Of a stretch of 27,838 nucleotides of DNA, positions 1-7,154 are shown piece by piece. Source of the DNA: Acidobacteriota bacterium (GTDB lineage Bacteria > Acidobacteriota > Terriglobia > Terriglobales > Acidobacteriaceae); contig JAJYAE010000016.1 in NCBI GenBank assembly GCA_021779695.1, positions 1-27,838 of the forward strand. The letters are read 5' to 3'. The stretch's first letter is position 1. Each line of letters starts with the position of its first letter. The notes under the pieces were generated by a model. It was given only the letters and a program-made list of their open reading frames with translations, had not been told where the DNA came from and did not search any database. Position numbers and translations under genes: made by a program.

Positions 1-55
1 CGTGCTGCTTCACTATCCCGATGATCTGCTCTTCCGTAAACCGGCTCTTCTTCAT
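1..55 (-). CDS. IS3-family transposase OrfA, first 18 codons only
   Basis: The minus strand from 55 reads MKKSRFTEEQIIGIVKQH, the highly conserved start of the IS3-family OrfA helix-turn-helix subunit, and runs off the left window edge. A GGAGAGG ribosome-binding site (complement of about 63-71) precedes the ATG. OrfA is the DNA-binding half of the OrfAB transposase, normally joined to the DDE subunit by frameshifting. The IS end should lie somewhere in 70-110, between this start and the integrase remnant. I could not fix the terminal repeat because the other end is outside the window. Confidence 0.8.
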   Translation of the reverse strand, partial: MKKSRFTEEQIIGIVKQH

Positions 56-106
56 CCCCAGTCCTCTCCTTCACATTACGAGAGAACTCCAGTTTTGAAT
101 GGCTGA

Positions 107-547
107 GTTTTCCGGGGGCAGGTCAAGGGGACGCCGACGGAACGGAGGAATGTCCTTCGGCATTTGAAGCAGGTTGCGAAGGCGCACGACATTCCGAAGG
201 GCATCGATTTTCGTAGCTTCCGGACGATGCATGCGAGCTTGATGCGTCGTAGCGGAGCTCGCCCTGAGGTGGCGCGCGACAACATGGGGCATAGCGAAAT
301 CCCGATGACCCTGGAGGGCTACAGCAGAACCTGGTGGGACGAGCGTGCGAGTGCAGTGTCAGCAGTCGTGAACATGGTCATGAACTCGAACGCAACCGAT
401 GACAGCAACCAACAGCAGATCGAAAAGGGTGCACGCCGGATGCTGTTTCAACCGGAACCGGAAGAAAACCTTAGTGGCGCCCCAAGTGGCGCCCCTGCAC
501 CACAACTGGTGCATCAACAGCCTGTAGAATCTGATGTAAGTTGTTGA
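107..547 (+). pseudogene. C-terminal remnant of a tyrosine recombinase (phage-type integrase)
   Basis: The reading frame is open from a TGA at 104 to the stop at 545-547. It has no good start: the best is TTG at 164, without a ribosome-binding site. Residues such as FRSFRTMHASLMRRSG and NMGHSEIPMTLEGYS align with the C-terminal catalytic region of tyrosine integrases: the arginine of box II, the GH motif and the nucleophilic tyrosine. The usual histidine of HxxR is arginine here, which some related integrases also show. Everything upstream of box II, including the first catalytic arginine and the core-binding domain, is missing. The sequence before it belongs to the IS3-type element entering from the left, so insertion is the simplest cause of the truncation. 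The stop lies 6 bp from a tRNA-Pro 3' fragment, the usual position of a tRNA-targeting integrase. Confidence 0.75.
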
Positions 548-553
548 TTTGAT

Positions 554-603
554 TGGTCGGGGAGAGAGGATTCGAACCTCCGACCCCCTGGTCCCGAACC
601 AGG
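554..603 (-). other. 3' half of tRNA-Pro(CGG): integration attachment-site scar
   Basis: Read on the minus strand this is a perfect tRNA 3' half: anticodon stem CCTGG/CCAGG around loop TTCGGGA (anticodon CGG), variable loop GGGTC, T-arm GGAGG-TTCGAAT-CCTCT, acceptor strand CTCCCCG and ACCA end. Identity stops exactly at the 5' edge of the anticodon stem (603/604). No D-arm and no CGGGGAG acceptor 5' strand follow, so it cannot be a working tRNA. Duplicated tRNA 3' ends are the classical trace of integrase-mediated insertion. Just beyond it, 602-614 is the palindrome GGCCGA-C-TCGGCC. Confidence 0.85.
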
Positions 604-893
604 CCGACTCGGCCAATCTAAGTGCTTTACATGGCGTCGCTTAGGGATTTGACGGCCATCTATCTCGCCTCAGTTGTCCCGAACTTGTCCCGAAAACAAG
701 TCAACCGCAACAGCTTATTCTTGGGTCGGAACTTAGGTCCGCATGGCGCCGGCAGACGTTGCAATTGGTCCAGTTTCTCCGGGGCCCATCACCACACAAT
801 ACTCGAACAAGAACGTGCTCTGATTTGAAATAATTTACGGATTGACAATTGAATAAGGCTCGACGTAAGATCGCGTCCTGATCTGAGTCAATT
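604..893. other. Intergenic region between att scar and sigma-factor gene
   Basis: I see no convincing gene here. The short frames lack ribosome-binding sites and known motifs. Near its right end a possible promoter for the sigma operon has TTGACA at 842-847, a 17-bp spacer and a poor -10 (GTAAGA, 865-870). Confidence 0.4.
842..870 (+). promoter_or_regulatory. Possible promoter of the ECF sigma operon
   Basis: A consensus -35 TTGACA stands 17 bp before GTAAGA, which matches only half of the -10 consensus, about 24 bp ahead of the ATG at 894. The weak -10 makes this tentative. An ECF-type promoter used by the sigma factor itself is equally possible. Confidence 0.25.
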
Positions 894-1577
894 ATGTTCC
901 CCACCCACCAGTTCGCGAATTGTAATCATCCGTGCCACTCTTCGAACGAGGGGGACGCCGAATTGCTCGAGCACCATCTTTCTGGATGCACAGAGTGCTT
1001 CACCGAATTCTTTCGGCGTCATTGGAAAACCGTCTTCATGACCGCGTTGCGGATACTCGGCAATAAATCGGATGCAGAAGATGTAGTGCAGGATTTCTTT
1101 CTCGCTGTCTACCTTCGCAGGCTGCGCTATGATCCAGCGCGTGGATCAGTCAAGACTTGGCTTTCCCGTTTTGCTCAGTACAGGGCACTAGAGGCGAAGC
1201 GGACAACTCCGGCGGCAGCGTCTCGATTTATAGTTGTAGAATGCTTTGACGAGTCAGAGTCTGGAGAAATCGGGCCGAAACAAGATAGCGCAATCGGCGA
1301 TCACCATGTTCTCATTGAGGAGTGTCTTATTACGCTACCTCCCGTCCAGCGAAAGACGATTGAGGCCATTCACTTCGAGGGGTACACGTTCGCCGAAGCA
1401 GCAGTGATACTTGAGCAGTCCCTTCCGACTACTCGAAACCACTACTATCGTGGCATGGAATCGCTCCGTAAATTCGTGAAAGACCGTGGTTCAGTGCGAA
1501 AGAACCTCGTCTACGATCTGGATCAGCGGCAAAGCAACATCCGCGATCGCGCGCTTGCTTTAGAGACAGGATCTTAA
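894..1577 (+). CDS. ECF-type RNA polymerase sigma factor
   Basis: This 227-residue protein has the two-domain sigma-70 architecture. Region 2 spans about residues 36-105 (FFRRHWKTVF, then NKSDAEDVVQDFFLAVY and PARGSVKTWLSRFA). Region 4 spans about 140-195 (LITLPPVQRKTIEAIHFEGYTFAEAA, a helix-turn-helix with the typical LP-x-x-Q-R start). It should direct RNA polymerase to a small regulon. Its stop is 5 bp before the zinc-finger anti-sigma gene, so the two are surely co-transcribed and partner each other. The TonB-dependent receptor downstream is the natural target. Odd point: residues 28-35 (HLSGCTEC) form an H-x3-C-x2-C motif with the same spacing as the zinc site of the anti-sigma factor. 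The ATG has only a weak ribosome-binding site. Confidence 0.85.
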   Translation: MFPTHQFANCNHPCHSSNEGDAELLEHHLSGCTECFTEFFRRHWKTVFMTALRILGNKSDAEDVVQDFFLAVYLRRLRYDPARGSVKTWLSRFAQYRALEAKRTTPAAASRFIVVECFDESESGEIGPKQDSAIGDHHVLIEECLITLPPVQRKTIEAIHFEGYTFAEAAVILEQSLPTTRNHYYRGMESLRKFVKDRGSVRKNLVYDLDQRQSNIRDRALALETGS

Positions 1578-1582
1578 AGTCG

Positions 1583-2881
1583 ATGAATTCTATTTTGTCA
1601 ACTCACAGCCATGATGATCACGAGCGATTTCGTGAGTTGTGCTGCTTGTCACTTCAAGGGCAAATCTCTAGGGAAGAGCAATCCAATTTGGATCAGCATT
1701 TGGCCGGATGTAGCGAATGTAGAGAGGTATTAGCTGAATTTGAAGATCTGACGGTCATTGATTTCCCAGAAATAATGTCAAAGCGAACTCGGTTGAAGTT
1801 TAATGAATACGCGTCTCAGACGAATGAGAACGATCTTCTTGCAGGAATTCTAAGAACAGGAGTCCAACCCAAACCTCAACTCTCTACAGAAAGGGGCGAG
1901 GTAATTTCGCATGCGAGAATATCGCAGGTTAGAAGACGTAGCGTTGCAAAGTTCTGGGTGTCTGCTGCGGCCGCACTTGCTGCAATTTCCATAGTGATTG
2001 GTACCTCGCGCAAGTTCAACCATTCCGATGGTCCGCACGTGGTCCGGCAGACCGCCACGGTCCGTGTGGCGCAACCGGCGCCTGCAGAGGAATCGACTGG
2101 CCCTGATAAAAGGGTTGACCAGGATAGACGAATCCTACAACTGGAAAAGATGTTGGAAGCGGTGCGCGCCCGCTTGGCCGTAGATGCGTCTGAGTCCCAC
2201 CAGTTGCAGGCGACCAATCAGGCACTGCTTGGGAGAGCTCTGTCTGAGGAAGGTCAACTTGCTCAAAAAGACGAGCAATTGTCAGAGCAGCGGGTCAGAC
2301 TAGATGCTGCGCAAGAGAGTGCACGAACCTTCGAAGCTAGGATACTAGGATTGCAGGCGCAGCTTGAAGATGCTAATGCAGGAATTGCCGCGCAGCAAGA
2401 ACGCGATCGGGTTGCATCTTTGCGCCGAGTAGCAGATCACGCTTTAAGTACAACCGCAATCTCAGATTTGACGAATTCAGAGATGAGGGAGCTCTTCGGC
2501 GCTCGAGATCTCCATATTGTTGATGTCTATGACACTGATCGCAATGGGAAGAGATCGAGAACGTTTGGCAGGATCTATTACGTAGACAATAGATTGTTAC
2601 TTTTCTACGCATTCGATCTCTCTGCTCGAGAAAAGCGAAGACCCGTGGCGTTTCAAGCGTGGGGATACCAGCAACCTAATTCAAGCTCACCGCAGAGTCT
2701 AGGGCTATTTTACGTCGACGATCCAAAGGTGGACCGTTGGGAGCTCCGCGTCAACGACCCGAAGCTCCTATCGAGAATTGATGCAGTATTCGTAACGGTT
2801 GAACCTCCCTCCGGGAGCGCGTCGCCAAGAGGCCATGAGTTGCTGTTCGCTTCGCTGTCGGGGCCAGCCAATCACCCTTAG
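1583..2881 (+). CDS. Membrane-anchored zinc-finger anti-sigma factor with coiled coil
   Basis: The 432-residue protein starts with a cytoplasmic zf-HC2/ZAS-type domain containing H39-x3-C43-x2-C46 (QHLAGCSEC), the signature of anti-sigma factors that hold ECF sigma factors inactive. An arginine-rich stretch (RRRS) leads into a single membrane helix at about residues 123-140. A long heptad-like coiled coil follows (about 175-280, rich in Q, E, L and R), then a C-terminal globular domain of about 130 residues beginning near LRRVADHALSTTAIS. That last part resembles the periplasmic anti-sigma-K (RskA)-like region, a family assignment I make only loosely. The layout suggests an outside-in sensor whose signal is relayed through the coiled coil. 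It is placed directly after its cognate sigma gene. Confidence 0.75.
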   Translation: MNSILSTHSHDDHERFRELCCLSLQGQISREEQSNLDQHLAGCSECREVLAEFEDLTVIDFPEIMSKRTRLKFNEYASQTNENDLLAGILRTGVQPKPQLSTERGEVISHARISQVRRRSVAKFWVSAAAALAAISIVIGTSRKFNHSDGPHVVRQTATVRVAQPAPAEESTGPDKRVDQDRRILQLEKMLEAVRARLAVDASESHQLQATNQALLGRALSEEGQLAQKDEQLSEQRVRLDAAQESARTFEARILGLQAQLEDANAGIAAQQERDRVASLRRVADHALSTTAISDLTNSEMRELFGARDLHIVDVYDTDRNGKRSRTFGRIYYVDNRLLLFYAFDLSAREKRRPVAFQAWGYQQPNSSSPQSLGLFYVDDPKVDRWELRVNDPKLLSRIDAVFVTVEPPSGSASPRGHELLFASLSGPANHP

Positions 2882-3297
2882 TCGAGCACCGCGAGTTCTT
2901 CAACAATTGCTCTGACCTCATTCACAGCACATCCCTGTTATGCGCGGGGCCGAGAGTCCATCCGGGATACCCTCACTGTATTTCTCGGTCTGAATCTCGA
3001 CGCAGACGAGGGAGTGCCCTCCTCTTTTGCCTCGACGACACCCGCTGGCTGGTCGTCGACAAAGAGCAGGTACTCCGCTTCGCCGTAGCCGTGGCCAAGG
3101 GAGAACTCGCGCACGGCAACGCCGCGGCCAGCATCGATATTGGCGTCGGTGCGATCCTGAACGATCCAACCAGCCTGCTGGCGCAGGCCTCACGCTTACG
3201 CAACCCGTACGTCGTCTGCAACTGAGCCGGGATTAAAAACTTTCAGACACTGAGAATATTTCTGCCATTTCTACCCGATATAACAGCGAGGCTGCTT
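2882..3297. other. Intergenic gap with a coding-like relic
   Basis: There is no complete gene in these 416 bases. One + frame is open from the end of the anti-sigma gene to a TGA at 3223-3225. Its last part (about 3028-3225) looks protein-like: TRWLVVDKEQVLRFAVAVA, KGELAHGNAAASID and DPTSLLAQASRLRNPY. It has no start codon with a ribosome-binding site. A different frame just before it reads VFLGLNLDADEG. The combination faintly recalls the C-terminus of Fic/Doc proteins broken by a frameshift, but I cannot establish this. Confidence 0.3.
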
Positions 3298-3372
3298 TTG
3301 ACCCTCTACTGTGAGGTTGAAACTGAGGGCAATGCGGTCGATCAAGTTCCCTTGACCTTTCCAGGAGGCACA

Positions 3373-6300
3373 GTGTTGCGTGATTTCGCTAACATCTTAG
3401 TTACGATCGTGGTAATTCTTCTGCTCGGCGTAGAATCTTACGCACAGAGCACGAATGCAACTTTGACCGGTCGCGTCACGGATCCGAACGGGCAGGCGCT
3501 GCCCGCAACAACGATCGTTGTCCGAAACCTTGAAACGCGAGTGACTTCGAAGGTGAATACCAATCAAGACGGCCTTTATCGAATCGCTAATCTTGTGCCA
3601 GGAGCCTACGAAGTCGCGGCCTCCAAGGAAGGATTTAAGCAGGCCGTACAAACCAATGTCTTGTTGCACGTGCAGGATGAAGTTGCAGTGAACCTTTCGC
3701 TCGAAGTGGGCTCAGTCAATGAAAGCGTCACTGTGCAATCTAACGCTGTCATGGTGGAGACCCAGTCTTCGTCGCTCGGGCAGGTGATCCAAGGTAATGA
3801 AGTGGAGGACCTGCCACTTAACGGGAGAGACTACCTACAACTGGCGGCGCTAGCGGCAGGCTCGATTCCAGTACTCGGCGCAGAGGATTCTCTGGCTTCC
3901 GTACTTTCGGGGATTCAAGCCATCTCGGTACATGTGGCTGGAAGTCGTGATGATGCGAACAGTTTCCTGCTCGACGGGATTGAAACTCGCCAACCGTGGG
4001 TCGGCAATGCTGGGATTCTTCCGTCGGTCGATACCATACAGGAGTTTAGGGTGGAACGAGGGCTCTATCCTGCCGAATTCGGTCAAGGAATCGGCATTGT
4101 GGAGGTCGCAACTAAATCTGGAACGGCTTCGTATCACGGCGGGGTCTACGAATTCGTTCGCAATAACTACTTCGATGCGTTGAACTACTTTGATCAATCT
4201 TCGCAGCCGTATAAGCAGAATCAGTTCGGAGGAACTATTGCGGGCCCGATACCAGTTCCGACGCTAAAGAAGAACACCTTTTTCTTCTTCGGATATGAGG
4301 GCCAGCGGATACGGCAATCCCTAACCGATCTTGCTCTGTTCCCGACTGCCACCGAACTCAGTGGAGACCTGTCTTCTGTTTCCACGCCGATCATTAACCC
4401 AGCCACCGGGGCTCAGTTCGATGATTCGCAGTGTCCGGGACTTTACGGCGGAGCCTACAAGAAGAACGTCATATGTCCACCCAATTTTTCGCACGTTGCA
4501 TCCAGCTATATTCCTTATATACCCTCACCGAACGGAAGTTATGCCGGTGGAGCCTATAACTACCTCGTGACTCCTTCTCATCACTACGACTACGATCAGG
4601 AGACGGCCCGGGTCGATGAGACGCTTTCTTCCAAGGATTCCTTGTTCGTGAGGAACATCTACGTTTCGAGCGGACAGCTAAACCCCGGTATCGCTCCGTA
4701 CATGGGGTCCACCTCTAATCTCTCAGCCGATAATGCGGTCATCCGTGAAACCCACCTGTTTTCATCAAATATGGTGAACATCGCAACAGTAGGCTTCAAT
4801 CGTGCGACTCTTGCGAACCCCATTCAAAACACCCCTACGGATGTCGGAACTTCCATCGGATTGCAGAACCTCAATCTTGTAAAGAGCGACTGGGGCATTC
4901 CAGATATGAATATCGTAGGCTACACCCGGACAGGTCAGGGTGTACTAAACCAAGGGTCTACATCCAACATGTTCCAGGGGAACGATTCTTTCTCAATTCA
5001 AAAGGGCAAGCACCAGGTCACCTTCGGTGTCGATGCTCGCTACTATCGATACTCGATCTTCCAGTCACTCTTGCGACAAGGTATGGGAGTGTTTACGGGA
5101 CTGATCACCGGCAATGCAATTGCAGATTTTTTAACGGGAAATACAACTGCAGACGCCTACGAACACGGAACTATTCAGAATTATTCCTCTCAATACAACT
5201 GGAGTGTTTTTGGCCAGGATGACTGGCATGTGGCGTCAAATCTAACCTTGAATTTAGGTCTACGCTGGGAATACAACACGGATTGGGTAGAGAAGGACGG
5301 TAAGGGAGGCTATTTCGACAAGACAGTCCCAGGAGGCTTGATTCGCTTGATCAAGAATCCGAAGACTTTCGGATTTCAGGGCAATTCTCCTCTGTTAGGA
5401 GTTGGTGCGAGACCAGGCATCGTTGCGCCTGAATACCGCGACGTGGCGCCGCGCGCAGGCTTTGCATACACACCGTTCAAAGACTTCGTCGTAAGGGGCG
5501 GAGTCGGGATCTTCTACGGTATGGGGCTGGCCAACGATCAGACCCAGTTTGCAGAGTTCTTGCCGCCATTCATTATCTCTCCAACCATTCCGTTCGGGAC
5601 GAATCTTGATCAACTCTATCCAGATGTAAATTCGCCCAACTACCAACTCACTGGAGTGGCTCCCTTTTCCATCGATCCGAATGCGAGGCGGCCATATTTG
5701 GAGGAATGGGGCCTTTCGATTGAGAAATCGGTGGGCGCATATCTGTTCGAGGTTGGTTATCAAGGCTCCCATGGCCTACACAACTGGGAAAGAGTCGATG
5801 TGAACCAAGCTCGTTTACCAGCTCCAAATGATCCGAATATGGCGGCGGATGAAGCTAGCCGTAGGCCGTTTCCGAACTTCGGCTCCGTGCTTCAGGCGAC
5901 GTATCGTGAGAAGCAGTATTACGAGGCCTTGCAAACTCGCGTTGAACGCGCCTTCCAAAACGGTTTCGGATTCAGTCTGGACTATTCGTTCTCGCACAAT
6001 ATCGACACATCGTCGGGTGGAGCATTTGCAACCTCACACCAGAATATGTACAACCTAGACGGCGAAAAAGGAAACTCCAACTATAACATTCCTAATGTTC
6101 TCAGCTTCGCGCACACGTATGCGCTGCCTTTTGGAAGCGGGCGTCGGTACCTGAACTCAACCGGTCTAATAAGTCAGATTGTCGGCGGGTGGCAATTCAA
6201 TGGAATTCTGACCCTTCTGTCGGGGCCGCCGTTCAGCGCGGCAGTGGCCGGGGATCAGGCTTTCGTGAGCAGTAGCGGATGGTATACCGAACGAGCAAAC

Positions 6301-6636
6301 GTCACTGGACCGCCTAATCTTTCCAGCGGTCGGAGGAGCCCTGCGCGCTGGTTCAACACTGCAGCATTCTCAGTGCCGACTCGAGGAACCTTTGGCAATA
6401 GCGGCCGCAACATCATTAATGGTCCTCCGGTACGGACCTATGATGCCTCAGTGTTCAAGGACTTCGTACTCGAAGGTTCCAAACGATTCGAACTAAGGGC
6501 GGAAGGGTTCAACGTGCTCAACCATCCCAACTTCAACCTGCCCGCGGCCGATCCGTCTGCTCCGGCGACCTTTGGAGTGATTTCAAGCGCGAGAGCTCCT
6601 CGTGAAATCCAGTTTGCTGCTCGATTTTCGTTTTGA
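3373..6636 (+). CDS. TonB-dependent receptor, Oar-like, with carboxypeptidase-regulatory domain
   Basis: I chose GTG 3373 because AGGAGG (3363-3368) lies just upstream and translation gives a classical signal peptide (MLRDFANILVTIVVILLLG, then VESYAQ). The mature protein begins with a carboxypeptidase-D regulatory-like beta-sandwich (about residues 27-115: TLTGRVTDPNGQALP to YEVAASKEGFKQAV). A plug domain follows (about 120-240: LPLNGRDYLQLAALAAG and FLLDGIE). The rest, roughly 800 residues, is an aromatic-rich beta-barrel ending in phenylalanine (FAARFSF), as expected for BamA-dependent insertion. At 1087 residues it is normal for the Oar family of Acidobacteria. It would import an oligosaccharide or similar ligand across the outer membrane with TonB energy. 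It follows the sigma/anti-sigma pair and precedes carbohydrate-active genes, which supports glycan uptake, but the substrate is inferred only. Confidence 0.9.
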   Translation: MLRDFANILVTIVVILLLGVESYAQSTNATLTGRVTDPNGQALPATTIVVRNLETRVTSKVNTNQDGLYRIANLVPGAYEVAASKEGFKQAVQTNVLLHVQDEVAVNLSLEVGSVNESVTVQSNAVMVETQSSSLGQVIQGNEVEDLPLNGRDYLQLAALAAGSIPVLGAEDSLASVLSGIQAISVHVAGSRDDANSFLLDGIETRQPWVGNAGILPSVDTIQEFRVERGLYPAEFGQGIGIVEVATKSGTASYHGGVYEFVRNNYFDALNYFDQSSQPYKQNQFGGTIAGPIPVPTLKKNTFFFFGYEGQRIRQSLTDLALFPTATELSGDLSSVSTPIINPATGAQFDDSQCPGLYGGAYKKNVICPPNFSHVASSYIPYIPSPNGSYAGGAYNYLVTPSHHYDYDQETARVDETLSSKDSLFVRNIYVSSGQLNPGIAPYMGSTSNLSADNAVIRETHLFSSNMVNIATVGFNRATLANPIQNTPTDVGTSIGLQNLNLVKSDWGIPDMNIVGYTRTGQGVLNQGSTSNMFQGNDSFSIQKGKHQVTFGVDARYYRYSIFQSLLRQGMGVFTGLITGNAIADFLTGNTTADAYEHGTIQNYSSQYNWSVFGQDDWHVASNLTLNLGLRWEYNTDWVEKDGKGGYFDKTVPGGLIRLIKNPKTFGFQGNSPLLGVGARPGIVAPEYRDVAPRAGFAYTPFKDFVVRGGVGIFYGMGLANDQTQFAEFLPPFIISPTIPFGTNLDQLYPDVNSPNYQLTGVAPFSIDPNARRPYLEEWGLSIEKSVGAYLFEVGYQGSHGLHNWERVDVNQARLPAPNDPNMAADEASRRPFPNFGSVLQATYREKQYYEALQTRVERAFQNGFGFSLDYSFSHNIDTSSGGAFATSHQNMYNLDGEKGNSNYNIPNVLSFAHTYALPFGSGRRYLNSTGLISQIVGGWQFNGILTLLSGPPFSAAVAGDQAFVSSSGWYTERANVTGPPNLSSGRRSPARWFNTAAFSVPTRGTFGNSGRNIINGPPVRTYDASVFKDFVLEGSKRFELRAEGFNVLNHPNFNLPAADPSAPATFGVISSARAPREIQFAARFSF

Positions 6637-6702
6637 GTTTACCGAATCGCTCATGGAAAACTGCTCACAATTGCATTCCAATTCGTATCACTGGAGCCAT
6701 TA

Positions 6703-6987
6703 GTGAAGCGAAGCCGGTTTACGCAGAGTCAGATCATTGAGATTCTCCAACAGTATGAATCGGGAACCAGTGCCCTGGAGATTTGTAGCGAACATCAAAT
6801 CAGTGAATCCACGTTCTATGGATGGAAATTGCGTTACGCCACAGGAGGTCATGCTCCACATTCGCCAACGCTTAAATCGATTCTGGCTCAGAATCGGCGC
6901 ATCAGCAGACGAATTGCCGTAATAGAGGCGCAGCAGGAGAGTTTGAAGGGGATTTTGCTCGGACAGCGAAGCGAGTCTTCGCAATGA
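6703..6987 (+). CDS. Orphan IS3 OrfA-like helix-turn-helix protein
   Basis: This 94-residue protein begins at GTG 6703, with GGAG 7 bp upstream. Residues 1-48 (KRSRFTQSQIIEILQQYESG and ISESTFYGWKLRYA) match the HTH of IS3-family OrfA, which binds IS ends. The C-terminal half is a basic, helical stretch (LAQNRRISRRIAVIEAQQES) that departs from the usual OrfA leucine zipper ending in NAALKDLL. No OrfB with a DDE domain follows, so no transposase can be made here. It is either a leftover of an IS or a domesticated DNA-binding protein. Its intact frame, start and ribosome-binding site argue that it may still be expressed. Confidence 0.65.
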   Translation: MKRSRFTQSQIIEILQQYESGTSALEICSEHQISESTFYGWKLRYATGGHAPHSPTLKSILAQNRRISRRIAVIEAQQESLKGILLGQRSESSQ

Positions 6988-7068
6988 TTTCGCGATGTTG
7001 AAATGTTGCACCGGATTGCATTGCCGCAGAAGATTGGTGCGAGAACGTGAATGAATGAAATCAATTAC

Positions 7069-7109
7069 TGTCGGTGTAAAAGTGGACTACTCCCGTTCGA
7101 GTCCACTTT
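7069..7109. repeat. Hairpin / possible IS end relic
   Basis: A perfect 10-bp inverted repeat AAAGTGGACT (7079-7088) and AGTCCACTTT (7100-7109) encloses an 11-nt loop. It has no T-run, so it is not a standard terminator. The leading TGTCGGTGTAAAAGTGGACT (7069-7088) resembles the TGT...AAAAGTGGAC ends of IS21-family elements as I remember them. No istA/istB gene is present, so at most it is a relic. Confidence 0.35.
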
Positions 7110-7154
7110 AGCAAGGAAGTCATCGCAGTCCGTCATCGGCGAATAAGGGGAGAG

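Noticed and set aside
359..616. 85-codon minus-strand frame starting MAESAWFGTRGSEVRILSPRP
   Set aside because: Its start is a translation of the tRNA-Pro fragment and the rest is antisense to the integrase remnant. It is a well-known type of false gene.
554..630. Complete tRNA-Pro gene
   Set aside because: The 5' half (acceptor strand and D-arm) is absent and sequence identity ends at the anticodon stem.
2918..3193. Minus-strand arginine-rich frame between anti-sigma and receptor genes
   Set aside because: Its composition is typical of an antisense shadow and it has no ribosome-binding site. The + frame on the same bases looks more protein-like.
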